Part shown: positions 15,873 through 22,226 of the stretch, piece by piece | How the letters are laid out: each line of letters opens with the position of its first letter | Numbering within the stretch: the first letter of the stretch is position 1 | Assembly: GCA_900546055.1 (NCBI GenBank) | Contig: URBG01000020.1 | Coordinates: 1 to 25,025, forward strand | From: an uncultured Mycoplasmatota bacterium | GTDB taxonomy: Bacteria > Bacillota_I > Bacilli_A > RF39 > UBA660 | Reading direction: 5' to 3' | DNA: 25,025 bases | Position numbers and translations under genes: made by a program | The notes under the pieces: model-generated | Seen by the model: the letters and a program-made list of their open reading frames with translations, nothing else | Database searches by the model: none | What the model was told of the DNA's origin: nothing

Positions 15873-17246
15873 ATGTTAAGAACTTTTGACTTTCAAAGAA
15901 TACCAGTTGTTGATGTAGTAAATGAAATTTTAGTAGATGCTGCTAAACGTGGGGCCAGTGATATTCACTTTGACCCATATGAAGAATATCTACTTGTTCG
16001 TATAAGAATTGATGGGGATTTATTCGATTATGCGCAGGTTCCTAATTCGGTGCGTGATTATTTAGTTACCCGTATTAAAACTATTTCTAAAATGAACATT
16101 ACAGAATCTAGACGTCCACAAGACGGGGCGATTAAAGCGACGCTTAAGGGCGTTGATTTAGACCTTCGTGTTTCTTCTCTTCCAGTAAGTAATGGTGAGA
16201 AGATTGTTATTCGTATCTTGGATTACTCGATGAGTATGGCTGGGATTGATGAATTAGGTTTTAGTGATGAAAATTACAAAAAAATGCTGGAGATGATATC
16301 AGTGCCTAACGGTATTGTTTTGGTTACTGGTGCGACTGGTACTGGTAAATCAACAACCGTTTACTCTATACTACAATTTTTGAATCGTTCAAATACAAAT
16401 ATTATTACGGTTGAAGATCCAATAGAAATGGACATTAAAGGAATAAACCAAGTTCAAGTTAATAGCCAAATTGGTTTAACTTTTGCATCGGCTTTGCGTT
16501 CTATTTTACGTCAAGACCCTAATATTATCATGATCGGAGAAATTCGTGATACTGAAACTGCAAAAATTGCTGTTCGTGCTTCTATTACTGGTCATTTAGT
16601 ATTATCTACTATCCATACAAACAATTCATTGAATACTATTGAGCGTTTAATTGATATGGAAGTTCCTAAATACTTGCTTGCTTCGGCTTTAGAAGGTATT
16701 GTTTCACAAAAATTAGCACGTAGACTATGTCCACACTGCCGTGTTAAAAGAAAAACAACCGAATATGAAAAACAAATTTTTAAGGTTGTTACAGACCGCG
16801 ATGTTGAAGAAGTATATGATGTTGAAGGCTGCGAAGAATGTCATAATGGTTATAGTGGACGTATCGCTATTCAAGAAGTACTTATTATTAACCAAGAAAT
16901 TAGAGATGCTTTAAGTAATAATGTTGCTAAAGAAGAGCTAAGAGACATGGTATATGGCTCTAACGTTACTACTTTGCTTGAAGATGGGCTTGATAAAGTT
17001 ATTGCTGGACTAACGACTTTTAGTGAAATTATTAATTTAATCGAATTGGATGACGACAGTAAGATAAATGATAATTTTGATTTGAAACAAGCTATTTCTC
17101 TAACTAAAGCGGCTCATGCGGTTAAAGAAAAAGAACTTCAACAAAAGGAGTTCATGGGAACTCGTGAAGCTCACGACAGAGAAAACGCAGAAATTGAAAA
17201 TTTGAATGTTGAAGGCTTGGAAGAAGAATCTTTAGAAGAACTCTAA
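15873..17246 (+). CDS. PilB/GspE-type type IV pilus assembly ATPase
   Basis: Hexameric motor ATPase of a type IV pilus, competence pilus or type II secretion-like system. I chose the ATG at 15873 because AAGGAG at 15856-15861 lies 11 bases upstream; the GTG at 15861 overlaps that site. The 457 residues start directly at the second N-terminal domain (GASDIHFDPYEEYLLVRIRI at 27-46), lacking the usual N-terminal GspE domain. It has Walker A GATGTGKST (153-161), Walker B region GEIRDTETA (222-230), a histidine box STIHTNNS (245-252) and a four-Cys zinc motif (C286/C289, C320/C323). A charged tail of about 70 residues follows. The divergent neighbours encode prepilins. No PilC platform or prepilin peptidase is in the window. 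Confidence 0.93.
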   Translation: MLRTFDFQRIPVVDVVNEILVDAAKRGASDIHFDPYEEYLLVRIRIDGDLFDYAQVPNSVRDYLVTRIKTISKMNITESRRPQDGAIKATLKGVDLDLRVSSLPVSNGEKIVIRILDYSMSMAGIDELGFSDENYKKMLEMISVPNGIVLVTGATGTGKSTTVYSILQFLNRSNTNIITVEDPIEMDIKGINQVQVNSQIGLTFASALRSILRQDPNIIMIGEIRDTETAKIAVRASITGHLVLSTIHTNNSLNTIERLIDMEVPKYLLASALEGIVSQKLARRLCPHCRVKRKTTEYEKQIFKVVTDRDVEEVYDVEGCEECHNGYSGRIAIQEVLIINQEIRDALSNNVAKEELRDMVYGSNVTTLLEDGLDKVIAGLTTFSEIINLIELDDDSKINDNFDLKQAISLTKAAHAVKEKELQQKEFMGTREAHDRENAEIENLNVEGLEEESLEEL

Positions 17247-17256
17247 AGATTTTTTT
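17227..17256 (+). terminator. Terminator formed by the overlapping ends of two convergent genes
   Basis: A perfect 10-bp stem (17227-17236 with 17242-17251) and 5-base loop are followed by a T-run to 17256. The stop codons of the PilB-like gene (17244-17246) and of the opposing amidoligase gene (17234-17232) both lie in the hairpin. On the minus strand no T-run follows, so it should terminate mainly plus-strand transcripts. Confidence 0.82.
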
Positions 17257-18257
17257 AATTGCCTACTTTCAGTTGCGGTTCCATCTTTATAATATTGTTT
17301 TAAAAATCGTAATTTGCAATCATTGTCGGGAAGAAAATCGGCAACATAGAAAGCTTTGTCGGGATCAATTGGCGCTTTTTGACGATCAGTATCCCAATCA
17401 ATTTGACTTATACCTCTTTGATAGTCGTATCTGCCAGATGCGGCGTAGGATGCGAGATGACCAGTCAACATTATGTTGTTTTGAATGATCAAGTTACTAA
17501 GGGTGCCATTTGGAAGACGATTCTCGATGGTGTTTATTTGTGTGGGATCTTCTTCATGAAGAAAAAGTCTTGAGAAGTTAAACGCATTTTTTTTATAATC
17601 GGAAATAATTAAATGATATCCATAAAAAGAATATAGAAATTGGTAATATCCTTGCATATCGATATCATCTAAATTAGAACTTAGGAAATTAGTAAATGGT
17701 TCGGCGTATTTATCAGCATAACTACGAAGATTCAAATATTCACCATTAAAGAATCTGGTTAATATATCTTCGTTTTCAGCTAGTAAGACCATAAACGAAA
17801 AAAGTAATTCGGGGTCTTTATTAAAAATTCCACCATCAATATGAATATGACTACTACAGGTTTCATCGATAGTGATATTTGGAACATTTCTTTTTATTGA
17901 TAATAACATTCTTCGGATATCCTGCCAACTTTCTTTTGTGTCGGTATATATTGGAGAACTTAGTTCCCCACCTGTGGTGCCAAGACTTCTATCTCGGCTT
18001 AATATCCATCTGCCCTCTTCATAAACGTTATTTGGCATATACCGATGATCATCGTAATAAAGGCTTTTTCTTTTTCCCTTCATTCTTTGGATAAAATCGG
18101 GGTCGATTGCTTCAATTTCTATACCAAATCGCATATTTTCTTTAAAACCTACACTATCGCGATATGACATTTTATATCTTGACAAACTTTCTAGTATTTC
18201 TCTTTTGCTGATACTATCAAGTTCACTTAAACATGTATTAGCGGTTCTATCAAGCAT
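17232..18257 (-). CDS. Amidoligase family protein (COOH-NH2 ligase, GS-like fold)
   Basis: Resembles the putative amidoligase enzyme family, a branch of glutamine-synthetase-like ligases thought to join carboxyl and amino groups of peptides or metabolites using ATP. Motifs in the 341-residue protein fit in order: RFGIEIEAID (43-52), W84 then RDRSLGTTGGELSSP (88-102), CSSHIHID (134-141) and TIENRLPNGTL (243-253). These carry the Glu, His and Arg residues expected for metal and ATP binding. No peptide substrate or ATP-grasp partner is adjacent; it is convergent with the PilB-like gene, overlapping 15 bases. It has its own strong promoter. The family call is by motif memory and the substrate is unknown. 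Confidence 0.72.
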   Translation of the reverse strand: MLDRTANTCLSELDSISKREILESLSRYKMSYRDSVGFKENMRFGIEIEAIDPDFIQRMKGKRKSLYYDDHRYMPNNVYEEGRWILSRDRSLGTTGGELSSPIYTDTKESWQDIRRMLLSIKRNVPNITIDETCSSHIHIDGGIFNKDPELLFSFMVLLAENEDILTRFFNGEYLNLRSYADKYAEPFTNFLSSNLDDIDMQGYYQFLYSFYGYHLIISDYKKNAFNFSRLFLHEEDPTQINTIENRLPNGTLSNLIIQNNIMLTGHLASYAASGRYDYQRGISQIDWDTDRQKAPIDPDKAFYVADFLPDNDCKLRFLKQYYKDGTATESRQLKKSLEFF

Positions 18258-18280
18258 AATATCGCTTCCTTTTGGTGACT

Positions 18281-18308
18281 ATTATAGCAAATTATGAATA
18301 AAAGTCAA
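18281..18308 (-). promoter_or_regulatory. Promoter of the amidoligase-family gene
   Basis: Minus strand: -35 TTGACT (18308-18303), a 16-base spacer ending in TGC, and -10 TATAAT (18286-18281). This is a near-consensus extended promoter. Its -35 overlaps the T-run of the preceding gene's terminator. Confidence 0.8.
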
Positions 18309-18333
18309 AAAAACAAAGATTTTATTCTTTGTT
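18307..18333 (-). terminator. Terminator of the 145-residue gene
   Basis: Minus strand: AACAAAGA (18333-18326), a 6-base loop, TCTTTGTT (18319-18312), then a T-run to 18307. The stem begins within the stop codon. Confidence 0.82.
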
Positions 18334-18769
18334 AAAGATAAGCTTTTAATTTTTTTATTTCATTTTCGCCAAACGTTTGAAGGTCTTTGGCTAATTTAAG
18401 AATTTTTTTATCGGCCTGTTCTTTATAACTATCAATTAGTTTGCTTAGTTCAAGATTCCCCATTGTAAATCCTTCGATTAGCATTTCAGCAATTGCAGAG
18501 TCACTATTATCCATTATTACTTCTCTTTTGATTCCCATTTTAGACATCATGTCAGCCATTACACCTTTGCCTTTTGGTTCAGTGTCATTTTTCTTCAATA
18601 ATTCTTTACTTTCTTTTACGAATTTTTCATAACCTTTTAATTCTTCACCAACAAGGTTTTTAATTTTATTATCTCTTTCTTTTAATTCATTTAATAAATC
18701 GGTTAAAGTTTTTGTACCCATATCAGCATTTTGATAGATACATTCTAGTAATTCTAAATTTTCGTTCAT
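18332..18769 (-). CDS. Hypothetical all-helical protein, ferritin-like bundle
   Basis: A 145-residue soluble protein, predicted almost entirely helical and rich in Lys and Glu, with a Met-rich middle (MADMMSKMG). The pattern of two long helices, a Pro/Gly-rich turn near residue 65, the segment IAEMLIEGFTMGNLELSKLI and a final KKLKAYL resembles an unnamed four-helix family I recall from clostridia and relatives. No function is established to my knowledge. The ribosome site AAAGGATG is adequate. A small inverted repeat (18781-18798) sits directly against it. The gene is monocistronic, with its own terminator. Confidence 0.8.
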   Translation of the reverse strand: MNENLELLECIYQNADMGTKTLTDLLNELKERDNKIKNLVGEELKGYEKFVKESKELLKKNDTEPKGKGVMADMMSKMGIKREVIMDNSDSAIAEMLIEGFTMGNLELSKLIDSYKEQADKKILKLAKDLQTFGENEIKKLKAYL

Positions 18770-18780
18770 TTTATCATCCT

Positions 18781-18798
18781 TTCAATTTTATTATTGAA
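18781..18798. repeat. Inverted repeat in the leader of the 145-residue gene
   Basis: TTCAAT (18781-18786) and ATTGAA (18793-18798) pair around a 6-base loop. On the minus strand the stem ends at the edge of the ribosome site. On the plus strand it is followed by seven T, but no plus-strand gene ends here. Confidence 0.35.
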
Positions 18799-18829
18799 TT
18801 TTTTTGTTAGTTTATACATTATTACAAAG

Positions 18830-18852
18830 AAAAAACTTCTTTACGAAGTTTT
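18830..18852 (-). terminator. Terminator downstream of tRNA-Glu
   Basis: Minus strand: AAAACTTC (18852-18845), a 5-base loop, GAAGTTTT (18839-18832), then T. It ends 10 bases after the tRNA 3' CCA. Confidence 0.8.
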
Positions 18853-18862
18853 AATGACATAT

Positions 18863-18939
18863 TGGTAGCCCGTACGGAATTCGAATCCGTGAATGCTGCC
18901 TTGAGAGGGCAGTGTGTTAAGCCGCTTCACCAACGGGCC
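18863..18939 (-). tRNA. tRNA-Glu (anticodon CTC)
   Basis: A 77-base cloverleaf on the minus strand with encoded CCA. The acceptor stem is GGCCCGT/ACGGGCT, with a G-U at 1-72. The D arm contains TTGGTGAAGCGG, the anticodon stem is CTGCC/GGCAG with loop CTCTCAA, and the T arm is ACGGATTCGAATTCCGT. The anticodon CTC reads GAG. The gene has its own promoter and terminator. Confidence 0.93.
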
Positions 18940-18973
18940 AGGTAAAGCCAAATGATTAACATTTGACCTTATC

Positions 18974-19002
18974 ATTTTATCATATTATAGGTTAATGTTC
19001 AA
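18974..19002 (-). promoter_or_regulatory. Promoter of tRNA-Glu
   Basis: Minus strand: -35 TTGAAC (19002-18997), a 17-base spacer and -10 TAAAAT preceded by TGA (18979-18974). The predicted start lies about 28 bases before the tRNA 5' end. Confidence 0.7.
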
Positions 19003-19021
19003 GCGACTATTAAAAATATTT

Positions 19022-19462
19022 TTACTTTGTTTTGGGCTTTTTTTCCTGCCCTATTGTAAACTCGTCTTGTTTTTTTGAGTATAGCTCGCTACTGATAAAT
19101 TCAGCTTTTTCTTCTGGGTCCATTGTTTTCCAAGTACTGACAAATTCAGGATTCAAAGCTGGTTCGTTATTTGCGGTAATAGTATCTTCTCTCTTTAAAT
19201 CTACTGATTGCTCAATGCTTGAATCATGATTTTCTTGCTTACTATTTGCTTGACCTTTTACTTCAAAAAAAGAGTTTTTTAAATTGTATAAAGAAGCACC
19301 TGTGCCAACAAGAGAAATTCCCAAAGCCGCACCAATGCCTTGATAACAATATATTAAGCTTTGCGGATTTTGGATTGTAAATAGGGCTAAAAAACTGATA
19401 ACTGCAAGGGAAGCGGTACCTACACAAGAATTTAAAATAATGGAAGATTTATTTGATTTCAT
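19022..19462 (-). CDS. Hypothetical small membrane protein with two helices
   Basis: A 146-residue protein with two hydrophobic helices near the N-terminus (about 10-30 and 37-58), rich in small residues (GIGAALGISLVGTGAS), then a polar Glu/Lys/Ser tail of about 80 residues without recognisable motifs. By charge distribution (basic start, Asn/Lys after the second helix) both ends are likely cytoplasmic. The start has a very strong AGGAGGTG site. The tail includes TWKTMDPEEKAEFISSELYS, probably helical. I do not recognise a family. It has its own promoter with a direct repeat overlapping it. Confidence 0.75.
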   Translation of the reverse strand: MKSNKSSIILNSCVGTASLAVISFLALFTIQNPQSLIYCYQGIGAALGISLVGTGASLYNLKNSFFEVKGQANSKQENHDSSIEQSVDLKREDTITANNEPALNPEFVSTWKTMDPEEKAEFISSELYSKKQDEFTIGQEKKPKTK

Positions 19463-19480
19463 AATTTGGCACCTCCTTTT

Positions 19481-19512
19481 TTATAACGAATATAATAACA
19501 AGTTATAACGAA
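19481..19512. repeat. Two direct TTATAACGAA repeats, 22 bases apart
   Basis: Exact 10-base copies at 19481-19490 and 19503-19512 flank the -10 box of the 146-residue gene's promoter, one inside the spacer and one just downstream. Spacing near two helical turns suggests a possible operator. Confidence 0.5.
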
Positions 19513-19520
19513 AAAGTCAA
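19492..19520 (-). promoter_or_regulatory. Promoter of the 146-residue membrane protein gene
   Basis: Minus strand: -35 TTGACT (19520-19515), a 17-base spacer and -10 TATTAT (19497-19492), about 30 bases before the start. Confidence 0.72.
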
Positions 19521-19532
19521 TTTAAAATAATA

Positions 19533-19556
19533 AAGATACATATTGTTATGTACCTT
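19533..19556 (-). terminator. Terminator of the Cdd1-like/GyrI-like gene pair
   Basis: Minus strand: AAGGTACATA (19556-19547), a 4-base loop and TATGTATCTT (19542-19533), a 10-bp stem with one G-U. The following T-tract is interrupted (TATTATTTT), so efficiency may be moderate. Confidence 0.65.
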
Positions 19557-19561
19557 ATATT

Positions 19562-20017
19562 TTATTTGTCTTTAATCCAAAATAGAATATCAATGGTGGG
19601 ATTTTTACCTATGCTTTTTTCGGTGTGATATTCATACTCTAAATTTAATGATTTATATTTACTGTTTTTTATCCATTCTGTATAGAAATAGCGTTTGGCT
19701 TTTCCAATAGATAGTCCCCAAAGAAATTTAAATTTGGGTTTAATGGTAATTTTGGCAAATTTACCTTGAGGAATTTTAAATTTTTCTAAGCTTTCGTTTA
19801 CTTTAATGCTACCGACGAATAGCTCAAACGTTTTAGCCTCTTCGTCATAGTTTTGGCTTAAAACAAAATATGGCAAAACTTCTTTTCCCATTATTTTACT
19901 ATAATTTTCTGATAATTCATTGATATCTCTAGGAATTGTTTGGTCCCCTGATTTTTTGGAAAAACCATATAATTTAATTTCATTTTGGTTGATTATTTCA
20001 ATATTATATTTTGTCAT
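19562..20017 (-). CDS. GyrI-like/AraC effector-binding domain protein
   Basis: A stand-alone 151-residue domain of the GyrI-like (SOUL/AraC effector-binding) superfamily, which binds small hydrophobic or cationic molecules. The second half has the tell-tale order: KFAKITIKPKF, a FYTEWIKNS segment where homologues have the W-x-W/Y-x-W-L helix, then LNLEYEYHTEKS and the final strand TIDILFWIKDK. No DNA-binding domain is fused, so it could be a drug or ligand-binding protein or a partner of a separate regulator. It follows the Cdd1-like gene by 10 bases with AAAGGAG, so the two are co-transcribed. Confidence 0.75.
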   Translation of the reverse strand: MTKYNIEIINQNEIKLYGFSKKSGDQTIPRDINELSENYSKIMGKEVLPYFVLSQNYDEEAKTFELFVGSIKVNESLEKFKIPQGKFAKITIKPKFKFLWGLSIGKAKRYFYTEWIKNSKYKSLNLEYEYHTEKSIGKNPTIDILFWIKDK

Positions 20018-20027
20018 GTTAGCTCCT

Positions 20028-20294
20028 TTATTTTTCGGGATATTTTTTATCTTTCCAATACCACCACTTTAATTTTTCGTCTTCATATGTTTCGTTGTTA
20101 GCGTAATAAACGGCCATACGGAAAACATATAGTTGACATTTATCTTCTTGATATCCTTTAAAATCACAATCTTTTTTATATAATTCTTCAGGGTCTTTTC
20201 CTTTTAAATCTTCAATACTGGTTATGCCAATATTAATTAAATCTTCTTTAGTGTTTGGCCCTACGTTTGGTATTTTTATTAAATTTGTTCTCAT
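20028..20294 (-). CDS. Cdd1-like helix-hairpin-helix protein
   Basis: An 88-residue protein matching the 'pathogenicity locus (Cdd1)' family. It has a helix-hairpin-helix-like start LIKIPNVGPNTKEDLINIGI (5-24), then SIEDLKGKDPEELYKK, a middle with Cys at 43 and 53, and the conserved ending LKWWYWKD (75-82). HhH folds usually touch DNA, but the function of this family is not known to me. The start has AGGAG at good spacing. It lies just downstream of the glycosyltransferase gene, and a TATAAT in the 26-base gap may give it its own promoter. Confidence 0.82.
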   Translation of the reverse strand: MRTNLIKIPNVGPNTKEDLINIGITSIEDLKGKDPEELYKKDCDFKGYQEDKCQLYVFRMAVYYANNETYEDEKLKWWYWKDKKYPEK

Positions 20295-20320
20295 TTTGCG
20301 TCTCCTATGATTATAATACT

Positions 20321-21529
20321 TTAAAATTTGTTTGTTTTTCTTTTATTTTGAATAGCGTTTTCATATATATTTATTAAATCATTGATATATTCATCTTGAG
20401 AAAATTTATCTCTGGTATATTTGGCAATGTAATTTCTATCAAAAATTATGCCCCCATTTAAAACTTTTTGAACGTTAACTGCTAAATCATGTGGATCTTC
20501 TGGTTTAACTAAAATTCCAGTTTCCTTGATGATTATATCTGGAATGCCTCCCTCGTTGCTTCCAATAACTGGAGCTCCACAAGCACCGGCTTCAATTACG
20601 ACCAAACCGAAGGGTTCATTTCTAGATGGGACTAAAGAAACATCTGCTATATTATATAATTTTCTTAATACATTATGGGGCTGATTGCCAATAAAAACGA
20701 CGTTTTGTAAGTTTAGACTTTTTGCTAGTTGTTGCATTTCACTAACCAGTTCCCCACTTCCGGCCAGAATAGTTAATGTATTTTCATTTTCATATTCTGC
20801 CGCGGCTTTTAACAAAATATCAATTCCTTTAAAATGTGCGAACTTTCCTACAAAGCTTACTATTTTACTGTATTCTCGTGTAATACCTAATTTTAATAAT
20901 GCGTCTTTTTTATTATATTTTTCCTGATAAAAAATAGTAGGGTCAAAACCGTTTAATAGCATAGTTACTTTTTTAGTTGCAAAACTAAAAATTCTATTTA
21001 CTAAAACCGAATTTTCTTTAGAAATTGTAATAATTTTTGAAGCTTCTTTAGCTGCTTTTTCTGCATATTTCCTAAATCTTATACTTTTTTTATAGCCAAT
21101 TAAATCAGTCCCATGAGCGGTTATTATTAATGGAATGTCATAGTCTGCTGCTATACTCGGCAATATCCAAATGTGACCAGAGTGAATGATATCTGGATTA
21201 AAATCTTTTAATTCGGTTTCAATCGCTTCTTTGAAGGCGTTAATATACATATTTAACTCTCCATCGGATAATTCATAAAAGGTTTTTTTACTTCTAGGAT
21301 GTGTGGTAAAACAAGGGAAATTAAATGGTAGTTGTCCAGTAATTAATTGATCTCCTTGGAAATAAACAGGATGTAACTTTATATTCGTGTCATTATCAAT
21401 AATTTCATTTTCGGGAAATATGATACAAACTTCATGCCCTTTCCTAATTAAACTGTTTGCAAGATTCATTGTATATACACCACTTCCGGAACCGCTGAGT
21501 GGAAAATGGTTCATAAGTAATATTCTCAT
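20321..21529 (-). CDS. Glycosyltransferase family 4 (GT-B fold)
   Basis: A retaining nucleotide-sugar glycosyltransferase of 402 residues. The N-terminal acceptor domain has the GT4 glycine loop (MNHFPLSGSGSGVYTMNLA, 6-24) and ITAHGTDL (137-144). The C-terminal donor domain has VGKFAHFKGIDILLKA (227-242) and the E-x7-E motif (E305, E313) in NEPFGLVVIEAGACGAPVIG (304-323), followed by GGIPDII. The sugar donor and acceptor cannot be read from the sequence; candidates include membrane glycolipid or cell-surface glycan synthesis. The start has AGGGTG at good spacing. A small hairpin sits in its leader. Confidence 0.9.
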   Translation of the reverse strand: MRILLMNHFPLSGSGSGVYTMNLANSLIRKGHEVCIIFPENEIIDNDTNIKLHPVYFQGDQLITGQLPFNFPCFTTHPRSKKTFYELSDGELNMYINAFKEAIETELKDFNPDIIHSGHIWILPSIAADYDIPLIITAHGTDLIGYKKSIRFRKYAEKAAKEASKIITISKENSVLVNRIFSFATKKVTMLLNGFDPTIFYQEKYNKKDALLKLGITREYSKIVSFVGKFAHFKGIDILLKAAAEYENENTLTILAGSGELVSEMQQLAKSLNLQNVVFIGNQPHNVLRKLYNIADVSLVPSRNEPFGLVVIEAGACGAPVIGSNEGGIPDIIIKETGILVKPEDPHDLAVNVQKVLNGGIIFDRNYIAKYTRDKFSQDEYINDLINIYENAIQNKRKTNKF

Positions 21530-21543
21530 AAATTCACCCTACG

Positions 21544-21561
21544 ATCAGTCCTAAAACTGAT
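21544..21561. promoter_or_regulatory. Leader hairpin or operator of the glycosyltransferase gene
   Basis: Perfect inverted repeat ATCAGT/ACTGAT with a 6-base spacer, between a TATAAT (minus strand, 21575-21570) and the ribosome site. It would fall at the very 5' end of the transcript or serve as an operator. Confidence 0.45.
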
Positions 21562-21628
21562 TTCTTTCTATTATATTTTATATATTACATTTTACTTTAA
21601 TGTATCTTGTTAGTCAATTATTTTTAAC

Positions 21629-21658
21629 AAAAATAAAACTAGACAATATTGTCTAGTT
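21629..21658 (-). terminator. Terminator downstream of tRNA-Met
   Basis: A 22-base perfect palindrome (21637-21658) can form a stem of about 9 bp with a tiny loop, followed on the minus strand by a T-rich stretch. It begins 11 bases after the tRNA 3' end. Confidence 0.85.
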
Positions 21659-21668
21659 AATAACAAAT

Positions 21669-21745
21669 TGGTAGCGAGAGGGGGATTCGAACCCTCGACC
21701 CTACGGGTATGAACCGTATGCTCTAGCCAACTGAGCTATCTCGCC
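21669..21745 (-). tRNA. tRNA-Met (anticodon CAT), elongator type
   Basis: A 77-base cloverleaf on the minus strand with encoded CCA. The acceptor stem is GGCGAGA/TCTCGCT, the D arm AGCTCAGTTGGCTAGAGC, the anticodon stem TACGG/CCGTA with loop TTCATAC, and the T loop TTCGAAT. It resembles Bacillus elongator Met tRNA. Initiator identity is unlikely, as the anticodon stem lacks three G-C pairs. Ile2 (lysidine) cannot be entirely excluded. Confidence 0.93.
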
Positions 21746-21763
21746 AAATAAATGACCGTATTA

Positions 21764-21792
21764 ATTGTATCAAATTTGTAAAAATTTTACAA
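21764..21792 (-). promoter_or_regulatory. Promoter of tRNA-Met
   Basis: Minus strand: -35 TTGTAA (21792-21787), a 17-base spacer and extended -10 TGATACAAT (21772-21764). Confidence 0.65.
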
Positions 21793-21943
21793 TACTTTTT
21801 TTGTTTTTTTATTACTCTCTTTTAGTTTACTAAATTATTAAATAAATATTCCTGTTCTTATTATTACATTTATTAACTTTTTTAGGTTAACTTAAATATA
21901 ACTTATAAACTGAATGCGGTTCTCACTTTTAGAAATAAAATTT

Positions 21944-21973
21944 TTGAAAACAGTTTTTATTTTTTGGTATAAA
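21944..21973 (+). promoter_or_regulatory. Promoter of the coat-protein-like gene pair
   Basis: TTGAAA (21944-21949), an 18-base spacer and TATAAA (21968-21973), about 43 bases before the first start codon. The rest of the 21793-21943 stretch is A/T-rich and shows no clear element. Confidence 0.55.
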
Positions 21974-22016
21974 TTTTTTCTTTTAAGCCCACTATAATTA
22001 TGAAAGGAATGATTAT

Positions 22017-22226
22017 ATGAACAAAGTACCTGATATGATTTCTGGTAAAGATTTAGATTATTTTAGTGATATGTTTAATTGGAACTTCACGGCTAGTAAA
22101 GTGGCTAACGCTTTTAGTGAAAATGCTACTGATGAAGAGGTAAAAAGTAAACTACACGAAGTGGCTATGATGCATTCAAATATTTGTAAACGTTTAACAA
22201 CTATTTTAGGAGGTCAAAATGAATAA
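22017..22226 (+). CDS. Small coat-associated-like protein (69 aa)
   Basis: A 69-residue helical protein beginning MNKVPDMISGKDLDYFSDMF, with WNFTASKVANAF and a final MMHSNICKRLTTIL. The pattern recalls short proteins encoded just upstream of CotF-like genes in clostridia, but no defined family name is claimed. The start has AAAGGA 8 bases upstream. The 3' end overlaps the next gene by 8 bases, so translation is coupled. Role unknown; a paired helical-bundle partner of the CotF-like protein is inference. Confidence 0.78.
   Translation: MNKVPDMISGKDLDYFSDMFNWNFTASKVANAFSENATDEEVKSKLHEVAMMHSNICKRLTTILGGQNE

Noticed and set aside
18781..18810. Plus-strand terminator
   Set aside because: The hairpin plus T-run looks like one, but no plus-strand gene precedes it for over 1.5 kb. 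It was kept only as a leader inverted repeat.
21793..21943. Riboswitch or small RNA in the longest intergenic stretch
   Set aside because: A/T-rich with only short scattered GTTAAC-type repeats, and no conserved riboswitch core or stable stem.
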